Source: Verrucomicrobiia bacterium (GTDB taxonomy: Bacteria; Verrucomicrobiota; Verrucomicrobiia; Limisphaerales; UBA9464). Taken from it: a DNA stretch of 64,000 nucleotides. The position numbers and the translations under genes are program-made. Below, piece after piece: positions 9,535 to 18,059 of the stretch. Each line of letters starts with the position of its first letter. The stretch's first letter is position 1. The notes below the pieces were generated by a model. It was not told the origin of the DNA, did not search any database, and saw nothing but the letters and a program-made list of their open reading frames with translations. The stretch is from NCBI GenBank assembly GCA_019634635.1, contig JAHCBB010000003.1:124001-188000 (forward strand), in the 5' to 3' direction.

Positions 9535-9568
9535 AAAGCGGCGGAGGGCCGCCGCACTCCACGACGCT
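9535..9568 (+). repeat. Repeat R2, right copy
   Basis: A 34-bp element matching 8541-8574 except for one base near the end (ACGACGCT against ACGGCGCT), in the same orientation. The two copies bracket a segment of about 1 kb that contains the decayed YefM/YoeB pair. Confidence 0.8.
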
Positions 9569-9603
9569 TGTCCGGGAGTTGAGGGTTCCGCCATTCTCCG
9601 GCG

Positions 9604-10449
9604 ATGGACTTCCATGCGGCGGCCGGCGATGGGGCACGCACCCTGACCGTGCGTCCGATCGGGTTCCTGCGCGTGGCGAAACAGGTGAAGTTCGATACAC
9701 GGCACCAGCCCGACGAGTCGGTCTGCGAGGAAAACCGGATCGAACTCCTCCCGGGCCACGGCTATGAGCAGGCCCTGCGCGACCTGGCGGGATTCTCGCG
9801 GGTCTGGATCCTTTCGTGGTTCGATCGCAATGAGGGATGGAGACCGCTGGTGTTGCCACCCCGCGGACCCGCCCGCAGGCGGGGGGTCTTCGCCACCCGC
9901 TCCCCGCATCGCCCCAATCCCATCGGGCTCACCGCGGCGCGCCTGGTGTCGGTCTCCGGACGCCACGTCACCGTGGGCCCCTGCGACCTGATGGACGGAA
10001 CCCCGGTCCTGGACCTCAAGCCCTACCTCCCGGCGTACGACGCCTTCCCGCTGGCGGACGCCGGCTGGACGGAGTCCGTGGAACGTGCGGATCGCGAGGC
10101 GCCACGCTTCACCGTGTCCTTTGACTCCCATGCGCAGGTGCAGGCGGACTGGCTGCGCACGCACTGGGGGGTGGAGTTCCGTCCGCGGCTGGTGGAGCTG
10201 CTGTCGCGGGATCCGTCCGTGCATCGCGGCCGGCGGATTCGCGCGCGCGGTCCCGGGCTTCGTGTAATCGGCTGTGGCGCATGGCGGGCCGTGTTTGCGG
10301 TGCGGGAGACCGCGGTGGAAATCCGGAGCCTGGAGCCGGCTTATCCGCGACGGTTTCTGGAAGATCCGGCGCGGCACTCGATTCCGGATCGGGAGGCCCA
10401 GGAGGCGTTCCTCGATCGCTGGCCGGATCAGACACTCAGCGGCGGATGA
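9604..10449 (+). CDS. trmO: TrmO-like tRNA t6A37 methyltransferase (TsaA family)
   Basis: Product of 281 residues. The first 150 or so hold the TsaA/UPF0066 beta-barrel: LTVRPIGFLRV, WILSWFDRN, GVFATRSPHRPNPIGLTAAR, LMDGTPVLDLKPYLPAYDAF. Characterised members N6-methylate threonylcarbamoyl-adenosine at position 37 of some tRNAs using SAM. The part after about residue 180 is less conserved and resembles the C-terminal extension of E. coli TrmO. The ATG at 9604 is close to the first conserved strand. It is monocistronic, with an aldehyde dehydrogenase starting 89 bp downstream. Confidence 0.88.
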   Translation: MDFHAAAGDGARTLTVRPIGFLRVAKQVKFDTRHQPDESVCEENRIELLPGHGYEQALRDLAGFSRVWILSWFDRNEGWRPLVLPPRGPARRRGVFATRSPHRPNPIGLTAARLVSVSGRHVTVGPCDLMDGTPVLDLKPYLPAYDAFPLADAGWTESVERADREAPRFTVSFDSHAQVQADWLRTHWGVEFRPRLVELLSRDPSVHRGRRIRARGPGLRVIGCGAWRAVFAVRETAVEIRSLEPAYPRRFLEDPARHSIPDREAQEAFLDRWPDQTLSGG

Positions 10450-10538
10450 TCCCGGCTTCCCGTCGGGAGTAGCGTCGCGGGATGTGACAAGGGAATGATG
10501 GACAACGGTGCGGAATTCCCGGGTACGATGAGGGCGTC

Positions 10539-11996
10539 ATGACCTCCTACGGACTCTTCATCAACGGCGACTTTGTGCCGGCCGCCGGCGGCAGACGTTT
10601 CACGACCCAGAACCCGGCCGATCGTCGCGAGACGGTGGCCGAGTATGCCCAGGGGGGCGCGGCGGATGCCGCCGCCGCCATTGCCGCGGCCAGCGAGGCG
10701 TTTCCCAAGTGGGCTGCGCAGACTTCCGTGGCCCGCGGACGCTTCCTGAGTCGTGCCTCCCAGATCCTGGAGTCCCGCAAGCCCGCCCTAGCGGAGTTGC
10801 TGGTGCGCGAGGAGGGCAAGACGCTGGCCGAGGCCACCGGCGAGGTGCAGCGCGCCGTGGACATCTTCCGCTTCCATGGCGGGTTGAGCTACACGCTGGG
10901 CGGCCAGACCCTGCCGCACGACCTGCCCCAGAATCTGCTGATCACGCGCCGCGAGCCGCTCGGGGTGGTGGCCCTGATCACGCCGTGGAATTTCCCCATC
11001 GCGATCCCCGCCTGGAAGCTGGCCCCCGCCCTCGTGTGCGGCAACACGGTGATCCTCAAGCCGGCCTCCGCCGCCCCGGCCATGGCGCTGGAGCTCGCAC
11101 GGGCGCTGCACGAGGCGGGGTTGCCGCCCGGGGTGCTCAACGTGGTGTCCGGTGAGGGACGCGCCTTCGGCGAGGCCGTGGCCGCCCACCCGGCCGTGCA
11201 GGCGCTCAGCTTCACCGGCTCCCACGCCATCGGCACGCAGCTCTATCAGGCCGTGGCGCCGCGGCGGCTCCGGTGTCAGCTCGAAATGGGATCCAAGAAT
11301 CCCACCCTGGTGCTGGCCGATGCCGACCTGGATCTGGCGGCCCGGCTGGTGGCGGTCGCGGGGTTCGGGCTCACCGGACAGGCCTGCACTGCGACCAGCC
11401 GGGTGATCGTGGAGCGTCCGGTGCTGGAGTCGTTCACCGAGAAGCTCGTCGCCCTCGCCCGATCCTGGAAAGTCGGGCCCGGACTGGTGGAAGGGGTCCA
11501 GATGGGTCCCGCGGTCCGTCAGTCCGAGCTCGAGGGCAATCTCGCGGCCATCCGGCACGCCCGCGCCGAGGGTGCGGACCTGATTTGGGGCGGTGCCCGG
11601 ATCGAGACCGGCGACCTCGCGCATGGCTGGTTCATGCAACCCTCCGTCCTCGGCGGGGTGTTGCCCGGCATGCGCATCGCCCGTGAGGAGGTCTTTGGCC
11701 CCGTGGTCGCCGTGCTGGCGGTGGACAGCTTCGACGAGGCGATCGCGGTCGCCAACGGCGTGGATTACGGGCTGAGCGCCAGCCTGGTCACCCGCGATTT
11801 CCGCAAGGCCATGCTCTATGCCGAACGGATCGAATGCGGCGTCGTGAAAGTGAACCAGATCAGCACCGGACTCGCGCTCCAGGCACCCTTTGGCGGCGTG
11901 AAACACAGCAGCACCGACAGCTTCCGCGAACAGGGCACCGCCGGCCTCGACTTCTACAGCCGGATCAAGTCGGTGTATCTGGACTACTCGGTGTAG
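10539..11996 (+). CDS. Aldehyde dehydrogenase (semialdehyde type)
   Basis: NAD(P)-dependent aldehyde dehydrogenase of 485 residues. Signatures: TPWNFPIAIPAWKLAPALVC with CGNTVILKPA, FTGSHAIGTQLYQ, the catalytic glutamate region QLEMGSKNPTLVLADADLDL, the catalytic cysteine in TGQACTATSR and EEVFGPVVAVL. The pattern is closest to the 2,5-dioxopentanoate / succinate-semialdehyde group, which would place it at the end of a sugar-acid or hydroxyproline pathway. No pathway partner lies next to it, so the substrate is open. Followed immediately by the R1 repeat cluster. Confidence 0.88.
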   Translation: MTSYGLFINGDFVPAAGGRRFTTQNPADRRETVAEYAQGGAADAAAAIAAASEAFPKWAAQTSVARGRFLSRASQILESRKPALAELLVREEGKTLAEATGEVQRAVDIFRFHGGLSYTLGGQTLPHDLPQNLLITRREPLGVVALITPWNFPIAIPAWKLAPALVCGNTVILKPASAAPAMALELARALHEAGLPPGVLNVVSGEGRAFGEAVAAHPAVQALSFTGSHAIGTQLYQAVAPRRLRCQLEMGSKNPTLVLADADLDLAARLVAVAGFGLTGQACTATSRVIVERPVLESFTEKLVALARSWKVGPGLVEGVQMGPAVRQSELEGNLAAIRHARAEGADLIWGGARIETGDLAHGWFMQPSVLGGVLPGMRIAREEVFGPVVAVLAVDSFDEAIAVANGVDYGLSASLVTRDFRKAMLYAERIECGVVKVNQISTGLALQAPFGGVKHSSTDSFREQGTAGLDFYSRIKSVYLDYSV

Positions 11997-12029
11997 GCGG
12001 GCCGGGGGCGAAACCAATAGCCAGGGCTT

Positions 12030-12450
12030 TAGGGACCCCACACGCGGACGGCTCCGCGGAGCGTCGTACCGGGGGTTACCCGGTGGGGTGAGGCTCCTGC
12101 CGAACCGTACGTGTCGCCGCAAGCCGGACCTTTGGCGACTCCACACGCGGACGGCTCCGCGGAGCGTCGCCCTACCGGGGGGTAACCCGGTGGGGTGAGG
12201 CTCCCGCCGAACCGTACGTGGGACCGCGGGGTGACGTGGTGGGGACTGCATGGGCGCACGGCTCACCGGGAGAATCCCCACCGGGTTGGGGGACCGATGG
12301 GTGGTCTGATGGGCTGGGGATCTCACCCGGTGGGGTGAGGCCTTGACCCGGTGGGGTGAGGCTCCCGCCGAACCGTACGTGTCGCCGCAAGCCGGACCTT
12401 TGGCGACCCCACACGCGGACGGCTCCGCGGAGCGTTGCCCCACCGGGATG
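12030..12450 (-). repeat. Dispersed repeat R1 cluster, four units
   Basis: Fills the 466-bp space between two convergent genes. Read on the minus strand, A units occupy about 12354-12434 and 12080-12166, a B unit about 12190-12270 and a partial A unit about 12032-12063. Each unit contains GTACGGTTCGGCGGGAGCCT or a close variant and a CCCCACCGGG tail. The same A and B units occur in the opposite orientation at 3738-3960. Frames through the cluster give low-complexity peptides such as GDTYGSAGASPHR, typical of spurious gene calls. Confidence 0.88.
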
Positions 12451-12462
12451 GGTCACCGCCGA

Positions 12463-12960
12463 TTACGGGGTGCACACCACCGGTGGGCGGTCGCCGGTAC
12501 CGGCAGTCACCCATTCGGTGACGATTCGCTCGCCCTCCGGGGAGGCGAGCGACACCCACTCCGCGTCGCCTGGACGCCGCACCAGCCGCATCGCCTGGGC
12601 CGCCGTGCGCCCCAACTCCGGGGCGGTTCCGGCGGCGCGGGCGGCGTCGAGCTGACGCTTCAACTCCGGCGTGGAGGTCTCCAGGTAGGCGATGGTCCAT
12701 GTGCGCCGGTCGTCCGGACGGCCGTTCGTGGAAACGACGACGGCCCGGACGCCATCCTCGACCGCATCGTTGACCCCGCGGATGGGAGGCACGAGGCCGC
12801 GCTCGGCCACAAACAACCGGCGCTCGCTCAGGTCATAGAAGAATGCCTTCTCCGACACCCCCTCATTTGATCGGACGAATTTCCAGACCAGTCCGGCGGC
12901 CCCCGCGAGCAGGACCAGGGCCGTCACCAGCTTCCACATCTGGTCCCGGGCGGGGCTCAT
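12463..12960 (-). CDS. Small membrane-anchored protein after pseudopilin
   Basis: Product of 165 residues, not recognised. It begins MSPARDQMWKLVTALVLLAG with one N-terminal transmembrane segment (about residues 9-28), followed by a soluble, probably periplasmic part with KAFFYDLSERRLFVAERGLV and RTWTIAYLETSTPELKRQLD. It starts 10 bp after the stop of the pseudopilin gene, so the two are probably cotranscribed. The ATG at 12960 was chosen because longer versions overlap that gene. A role with the pseudopilin is inferred from position only. Confidence 0.7.
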   Translation of the reverse strand: MSPARDQMWKLVTALVLLAGAAGLVWKFVRSNEGVSEKAFFYDLSERRLFVAERGLVPPIRGVNDAVEDGVRAVVVSTNGRPDDRRTWTIAYLETSTPELKRQLDAARAAGTAPELGRTAAQAMRLVRRPGDAEWVSLASPEGERIVTEWVTAGTGDRPPVVCTP

Positions 12961-12970
12961 GCTTGGCGCT

Positions 12971-13813
12971 TCAATGCGGGTCCGCCTCCGCCGCCCACCA
13001 GCATTCGTTGGTGTTGCACGGGATTCGTCCGGCATTCATCAGGCGGCCACTGCCATCGGCGAAGGCATAGTTGGACTGGCCCGCGTGCCGCACCGATCCC
13101 TTGTCGCCCTGGGCAATCCGGTTGAAGCCGGCGCTGCGCGCATCGCCAAGCTCCTTCCAAATCCACCAGCGGTCCCTCGGCCAAACCCCGTTGGCATCGC
13201 TGTGACCGTCGCCGAAGAGGATGAGCTGGGAGGGGGCAACGATCTGAGGCCATCGGCAGAGGTTGTCCTCGTAGCCGGCCGGGCGTCCAAACGGCGGCCG
13301 CGCGCCCCCGGCCGTCCAGTGCACATTCACCCCGCCGAGGCCGCTGGGGATGTCCAGCTCGGCGTCCACAAAGGTCCCGAGAATCGCCGTGTTGCCCCGT
13401 CCCTGCCTCACGCCCGCCCGACGGCCCGAAGCGTACACCTCCACCTTCTCCGCCGGACAGTCGTACACCGCGGGCGTCCGGCCCGTGTAGGCAAACAGGT
13501 ACGGTCGCCAGCACGTCTCACCTCCGGGGATCCGCGCCTGGATGGGTGGCAGCCATTCCGAATTGTCCCCGGAATACATGTGGGTCGCGAGGGCCAGTTG
13601 GCGGAGATTGTTGAGGCACGCGATGCCGGTCGCCCGGGCCTTGGCCTTGCTCAGCGAGGGCAGCAGCATCGAGGCGAGGATCGCGATGATGGCGATGACG
13701 ACCAGCAACTCAATCAGCGTGAAGGCACGGCCGCCTCTCGACACGGCAACCCGCAAGAGCCGCCCGCCCCTTGGATGCTTCACGCGCATGGCTTCAAACG
13801 ACCGGGCCACCAT
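12971..13813 (-). CDS. Type II pseudopilin, H-X9-DG type
   Basis: About 280 residues. A short positively charged leader is followed by the prepilin peptidase site [11 protein letters not shown] and a hydrophobic helix ([20 protein letters not shown]). The processed protein continues [20 protein letters not shown]. Near the C-terminus, residues [12 protein letters not shown] give the H-X9-DG motif of the many large pseudopilin paralogues found in Planctomycetes and Verrucomicrobia. Likely exported and assembled or retained at the membrane; the specific role is unknown. Possible starts are at 13837, 13813 and 13789. 13813 was chosen because an AGGGA lies 7 bases before it. It is the first gene of a pair with 12463-12960. 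Confidence 0.88.
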   Translation of the reverse strand: MVARSFEAMRVKHPRGGRLLRVAVSRGGRAFTLIELLVVIAIIAILASMLLPSLSKAKARATGIACLNNLRQLALATHMYSGDNSEWLPPIQARIPGGETCWRPYLFAYTGRTPAVYDCPAEKVEVYASGRRAGVRQGRGNTAILGTFVDAELDIPSGLGGVNVHWTAGGARPPFGRPAGYEDNLCRWPQIVAPSQLILFGDGHSDANGVWPRDRWWIWKELGDARSAGFNRIAQGDKGSVRHAGQSNYAFADGSGRLMNAGRIPCNTNECWWAAEADPH

Positions 13814-14038
13814 AGGGAGTTCCCTGCCTCCGCCCATTGCCTGTTTCGGGGGGACGAACTCCGCGCGGTCGTGACCCTGCCGTCACCCCCTTGTCGCCAG
13901 CACCCCCGCAATCCCGGGGTCGAACTGTTGGATGGACCTCCATCAGAACCCTCCGGCCGCGGTCAGGGCGCTGTCGCTGGTCCGGACCGCCTCGTTCGCT
14001 TGCGATGATTGGCGGCCCGGCGCGACACTGTCCAAGCA

Positions 14039-15286
14039 GTGTCCAAGTCATCCGCCAGGGTCACGCGCCTCGAGGTCCGGTACTGGAGTTCACGAATCTT
14101 CCGGAATTCGTACACACGACGTGGACGCCGATACCGGGTCCGCGGCTGGCACGTGAAGATTCAGGTGGGCGGGCGGCGGCGAACCTACGCGCTGCGGGCC
14201 ACGCCGCGGGGCGCAGCCGCCGCGGAAGCTCTGGCCCTGTACCGGTCCCTGATCGGAGATGTCGAGGCCGCACGGGAGGCAACCGGGGCCCCGTCGGAGG
14301 CTGTCCCAGCTGCCGTGCCGGAGCGGATCCATCTGGTGCAACGGCCGCATGCACCCCGGATCGGATCGGAGGCCGGCTGGTCGGTGTGGCTGGAGACCGA
14401 CGGACTTGGAGATTACTACCCGCTGGCGACTCCCGACGCCACCGAGGCCGCCCGTCGCGCCCACGGGTTGCTCGCCGCGGTGCGGTCGGAGGGCCTGCAG
14501 ACGGTCCGCTCGCGGGAGCCCCGGGAGGTGACGCTCGCCCTGCGATGGTGCGCGGATCCGGTGATGTGGACCTACTGCTCGCTGCACACGCTGCCGAAGG
14601 CGGCGTCCCCCGGCGGGGCCAGGGCGGGGACGTCGGATCCGCCGGCCTGGCGGGTGGCGCTGGTCGAGCCGGACCCCGGGCTGCGCCAGGCCCTCTGGAG
14701 TCACTTGAGCCAGCATCCTGATTGCCGGCCCCTCGTGGCGTGGGGGCGTGCGGCGGAAGTCCCCGGCGGCCTGGAGAATTCCCCGGCCGACCTGCTGCTG
14801 GTCAGCCAGGTGCTCGGGGAGATTTCGGGTGCGGATCTCATCGCACGGCTCCGCCATCTCCGTCCGCGCCTGGTGTGTGTCGAGTACGCGGCGTTCTCGG
14901 ACAGCGAGGAACTGTTTCGATCCACGCCCGGGGGTGCCTCGGCCTATTTTCTCCGACGCACGACTCCAGACCGCATGCTGGAGCCGCTTGAGGGGTGTCC
15001 GGCACCGCGCCATGGCGATCACGGCGCCTGGATGCGGACCGTGACCGGCTATTTCCAGCGGCTCGTTGGCGAGCCTGGATTTGCCCCCGCCTCGCCCCGC
15101 CTTTCCCGGCTGACCCCCCGCGAGCTCGAAATCCTCGGCCTGATTTCCCGTGGATTCCTCGACAAGGAGATCGCCCATCGCCTCCGCATCAGCGTGTGGA
15201 CCGTGCATGGCCACGCGAAGCGGATCTTTGAGAAGCTGGGGGTTCATTCGCGAACCGAGGCCGCGGTGAAGTACCTGCAGAAATGA
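14039..15286 (+). CDS. LuxR-type regulator with degenerate receiver and arm-like N-terminus
   Basis: Product of 415 residues from a GTG at 14039 (a TTG at 14009 is also possible). Three parts are visible. About 10-70 (VRYWSSRIFRNSYTRRGRRY, then WHVKIQVGGRRRTYAL) resembles the beta-sheet arm-DNA-binding segment found before some tyrosine integrases. About 200-320 (WRVALVEPDPGLRQALWSHL, ADLLLVSQVLGEISGADLIA) looks like a response-regulator receiver, but the phospho-acceptor position holds no clear Asp (LLLVSQ). About 345-410 (LTPRELEILGLISRGFLDKE, IAHRLRISVWTVHGHAKRIF) is a complete LuxR/GerE helix-turn-helix. Probably a DNA-binding regulator not controlled by ordinary phosphorylation. No sensor kinase is adjacent. 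Confidence 0.78.
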   Translation: MSKSSARVTRLEVRYWSSRIFRNSYTRRGRRYRVRGWHVKIQVGGRRRTYALRATPRGAAAAEALALYRSLIGDVEAAREATGAPSEAVPAAVPERIHLVQRPHAPRIGSEAGWSVWLETDGLGDYYPLATPDATEAARRAHGLLAAVRSEGLQTVRSREPREVTLALRWCADPVMWTYCSLHTLPKAASPGGARAGTSDPPAWRVALVEPDPGLRQALWSHLSQHPDCRPLVAWGRAAEVPGGLENSPADLLLVSQVLGEISGADLIARLRHLRPRLVCVEYAAFSDSEELFRSTPGGASAYFLRRTTPDRMLEPLEGCPAPRHGDHGAWMRTVTGYFQRLVGEPGFAPASPRLSRLTPRELEILGLISRGFLDKEIAHRLRISVWTVHGHAKRIFEKLGVHSRTEAAVKYLQK

Positions 15287-15325
15287 GGACCGTACGGCAA
15301 CCCCACCCATTGCAGGCGCGGACCT

Positions 15326-15359
15326 GATCGGGGACCGCGACACGCGGTCCGTCCCGATC
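15326..15359. other. Imperfect hairpin after regulator gene
   Basis: GATCGGG-GACCGCG pairs with CGCGGTC-(CGT bulge)-CCCGATC around a 3-base loop. It lies between the regulator stop (15286) and the Rieske gene. There is no T-run, so it is only a candidate terminator or processing site. Confidence 0.45.
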
Positions 15360-15424
15360 GGGCGTGCCGCCGTCCCCCTGAAACGGGCCATTGAGCTCCG
15401 GGAGGCTGGGAATAGGCTGCGGCC

Positions 15425-16768
15425 ATGGGATCGCTGAATCCGTTGCCGGGTGGCGGACGTTCCCCGGATGGGGCGCCTTGCGGACTGCCGGCGCGGCGTC
15501 CGGGCTGGACCCTGCCGCAGCCCTACTTCACCGACACGGGGATCTACCGGTTGGACATCGAGCGGATCTGGAAGCAGGGCTGGTTGTTTGCGGGTCACGC
15601 CTGCGAGATTCCGCAGACTGGGGATTATTTCCTCGTCGAGTTCGACACCGAGTCCGTGATCGTGATCCGCGGCGCGCAAGGGGCGATTCACGCGCTGCAC
15701 AACGTTTGCCGCCACCGCGGTTCCGTGATCTGCACGGAGCGCGAGGGTCATGCCACCCGGCTGGTCTGCCCGTACCACCAGTGGTCCTACGACCTCGACG
15801 GACGCCTCGTGGCATGGCGCGGGATGCAGTCCGATCTCGACAAGGCGGACTTCCCGCTGAACCGGGTCGCGGCCCGGGAAGTGGCCGGTCTGATCTTCAT
15901 CTGCCTCGCCGGTTCGCCGCCGTCGTTTGACGCCGCAGCCGCCTGTCTGGGACCCGTGGCGCGTCCGCAGGGGTTGGACCGGGCACGCGTCGCCCGTGCG
16001 GTGGACTACGTGGTGCACGCCAACTGGAAGGTGGTCTGGGAAAACAACCGCGAGTGCTACCACTGCAACGTCAACCACCCCCAGTACACCCAGGCCAACT
16101 TCGACCACTACAATGCCGACGACACCCCGCCGCGGGTGCGTGAGGTGATGGCCGCGGTGGTGTCCCGAAGCGAGGCCCGATGGGCCTCGGCCGGCCTGGC
16201 ACCAACCCGCACCGATCCCGGGATGACTCCGTTTCCGGATGCCGCGCGCGGCATCTGGTTCAGTGCCAACCGCACGCCACTTGTGGACGGCTGGGTGAGC
16301 GAGTCCATGGACGGCCGTCAGGTGGCGCCGCTGATGGGGGATTATCCCGATGCCGACGTCGGCACGCTGCGCGTGCGGACGCTCCCGAATTTCTGGAACC
16401 ACTCCAGTTGCGACCATGCCGTCAGCACCCGGCTGCTGCCCCTCGGTCCGGAAGCCACAGCGGTCCGCGTCTGGTGGCTGGTGGCCGCCGATGCCGTCGA
16501 GGGCCGCGACTACGATCCGGCGACCCTGATGCCATTCTGGCAGCTGACCAGCGAGCAGGACTGGCTCATCTGCGAACGCCAGCAGAAAGGCATCCGGTCC
16601 AGCGCCTACCAGCCGGGACCGTACTCCACCTTCAAAGAGTACAACGTCGAGGCCTTCGTCGCCTGGTACCTGACCTGCCTCGGTGCCGGCGCCGAAGCAC
16701 CGCCGGCCATGGCGGCAGCCCCCGATGACGATTCGCCCGTGCCGCTGCAATCCGCCGGACCCCGCTGA
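15425..16768 (+). CDS. Rieske non-haem iron oxygenase, alpha subunit
   Basis: Product of 447 residues. The N-terminal Rieske domain has both [2Fe-2S] ligand pairs: CRHRG (about residue 98) and CPYHQWSYDLDG (about 118). The catalytic domain shows WENNRECYHCNVNHPQY, where the H-X4-H supplies mononuclear iron ligands. This is the aromatic-ring-hydroxylating/quaternary-amine oxygenase family, whose members oxidise choline, carnitine, glycine betaine or stachydrine. A FAD-dependent amine dehydrogenase-like gene starts 10 bp after the stop, which favours an N-demethylating role on a betaine-like compound over an aromatic substrate. No reductase component is next to it. Confidence 0.85.
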   Translation: MGSLNPLPGGGRSPDGAPCGLPARRPGWTLPQPYFTDTGIYRLDIERIWKQGWLFAGHACEIPQTGDYFLVEFDTESVIVIRGAQGAIHALHNVCRHRGSVICTEREGHATRLVCPYHQWSYDLDGRLVAWRGMQSDLDKADFPLNRVAAREVAGLIFICLAGSPPSFDAAAACLGPVARPQGLDRARVARAVDYVVHANWKVVWENNRECYHCNVNHPQYTQANFDHYNADDTPPRVREVMAAVVSRSEARWASAGLAPTRTDPGMTPFPDAARGIWFSANRTPLVDGWVSESMDGRQVAPLMGDYPDADVGTLRVRTLPNFWNHSSCDHAVSTRLLPLGPEATAVRVWWLVAADAVEGRDYDPATLMPFWQLTSEQDWLICERQQKGIRSSAYQPGPYSTFKEYNVEAFVAWYLTCLGAGAEAPPAMAAAPDDDSPVPLQSAGPR

Positions 16769-16778
16769 TCCCGTTCGC

Positions 16779-17999
16779 ATGTCCACACTGCCCGATTCCG
16801 AGTTCATCATCATTGGCGGCGGCGCCGTCGGCGCAGGCTGCGCCCATGCGCTGGCGCAAGCTGGCAAGACTGACGTGCTCGTGCTGGAGCGGGCTGACGA
16901 CGTCGGCACCGTGACGACTTCGCAGGGGGCCGGACTTTGCGGCCAGGTGCGCGACACGGTGGAGCGCACCCGCCTGGCCATGCATTCCGTGAGGGTCTTC
17001 CGGGAGCTGCAGCGGTCCGAGGTTCCCCCCGACTGGAACGAGGTGGGCTCCCTGCGGATCGCGTTGAGCCCGGAACGCGCCGGGGAGTTCCGCAGACTGA
17101 AGGCCGTCGCTGATGAGGCGGGGCTCGGGGTGGAGCTGCTCGATGCGGGGGAGGCGCGACGGCTCTGGCCGTTGATGAACTTCGACGGGGTCACCGCCGT
17201 GCTGTGGTGTCCGACCGACGGCTGCATGACACCGTCCTGCGTCGCCGCCTCCTACCGGCATCATGCCACGAATCTCGGAGTGCGCTTCGCCACGGCCACG
17301 GCCCTGGAGGGCCTCGTGATCCGCGAGGGCCGCATCTGCGGGGTCCGGACCAACCGGGGGACGGCGGCGTGCCGTTACGTCATCAATGCGGCGGGCGCCA
17401 ATGCCTATCACGTCGCGCGCATGGCCGGCCTCGAGCTCCCGATTTTTCCCGTGCGTCATGAATATTTTGTGACCGTGCCGATGGAGGGCCTGACCCCGGA
17501 TCTGCCCTGCTTCCGGATTCCGGAGCTCACCCTGTACGGCCGGGTTCGCGAAGGCGGCCTGCTGCTGGGAGGCTGGGAGCGCGCGGCGCAGAGCCGGGAT
17601 CCGCGCAGCTTCACCCCCGACAACGAACCGCCGCCGGTGGTGACGGACTGGGGAGTTCTGAGGGGTTTCGAGGCGGACTTCTCCCGGTTGTTTCCCACCG
17701 CACAGACCGCGGCAAAGGCGCGGGTGGGCAAGGGATGGCCAACCTTCACGCCCGACGGCCGCTTCCTCATCGGCGAGAGTTCCCGGGTCCCCGGCTTCGT
17801 CATGGCGGGCGGTTGCAACGCCCACGGCATCTCCGGTTCCGGCGGCATCGGCCGGCTGCTGGTGGAAGCCCTGGTCGAGCCTCATCCGGGGGCGTATGTG
17901 CGCAGCCTGAGCCCGGATCGCTTCAATGATCTCGGGGTGTCGTGGGAGGAGGCGCAGCAGCAGGCCGTCCGGGTGTACGAGACCTATTACGGGGTCTGA
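16779..17999 (+). CDS. FAD-dependent sarcosine/dimethylglycine oxidase-like protein
   Basis: Product of 406 residues of the DAO (D-amino-acid oxidase/sarcosine oxidase) superfamily. A Rossmann dinucleotide-binding motif opens the protein (FIIIGGGAVGAGCAHALAQA), followed by LVLERADDVGTVTTSQGAGL, where glycine-oxidase and sarcosine-dehydrogenase relatives bind FAD. The C-terminus has FVMAGGCNAHGISGSGGIGR, the usual FAD-closing motif. The tetrahydrofolate-binding domain of full-length dimethylglycine dehydrogenase is absent. It is directly downstream of the Rieske oxygenase gene and probably cotranscribed with it. Predicted to demethylate a secondary or tertiary amine product of that enzyme; not proven. 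Confidence 0.84.
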   Translation: MSTLPDSEFIIIGGGAVGAGCAHALAQAGKTDVLVLERADDVGTVTTSQGAGLCGQVRDTVERTRLAMHSVRVFRELQRSEVPPDWNEVGSLRIALSPERAGEFRRLKAVADEAGLGVELLDAGEARRLWPLMNFDGVTAVLWCPTDGCMTPSCVAASYRHHATNLGVRFATATALEGLVIREGRICGVRTNRGTAACRYVINAAGANAYHVARMAGLELPIFPVRHEYFVTVPMEGLTPDLPCFRIPELTLYGRVREGGLLLGGWERAAQSRDPRSFTPDNEPPPVVTDWGVLRGFEADFSRLFPTAQTAAKARVGKGWPTFTPDGRFLIGESSRVPGFVMAGGCNAHGISGSGGIGRLLVEALVEPHPGAYVRSLSPDRFNDLGVSWEEAQQQAVRVYETYYGV

Positions 18000-18059
18000 C
18001 GGGGCAGCCGAGCCTCCCCCTGCAGATGTCCGACCCGCTGGGATGAACTCGCGGGCGAC

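Noticed and set aside
12030..12450. Small hypothetical proteins reading GDTYGSAGASPHR-like sequence
   Set aside because: They lie entirely in R1 repeats; near-identical peptides recur at other R1 loci in different frames, so they reflect repeat DNA, not genes.
14090..17227. A 1045-codon minus-strand frame across the regulator and Rieske genes
   Set aside because: It spans genes with strong domain signatures on the plus strand and its own translation shows no recognisable fold.
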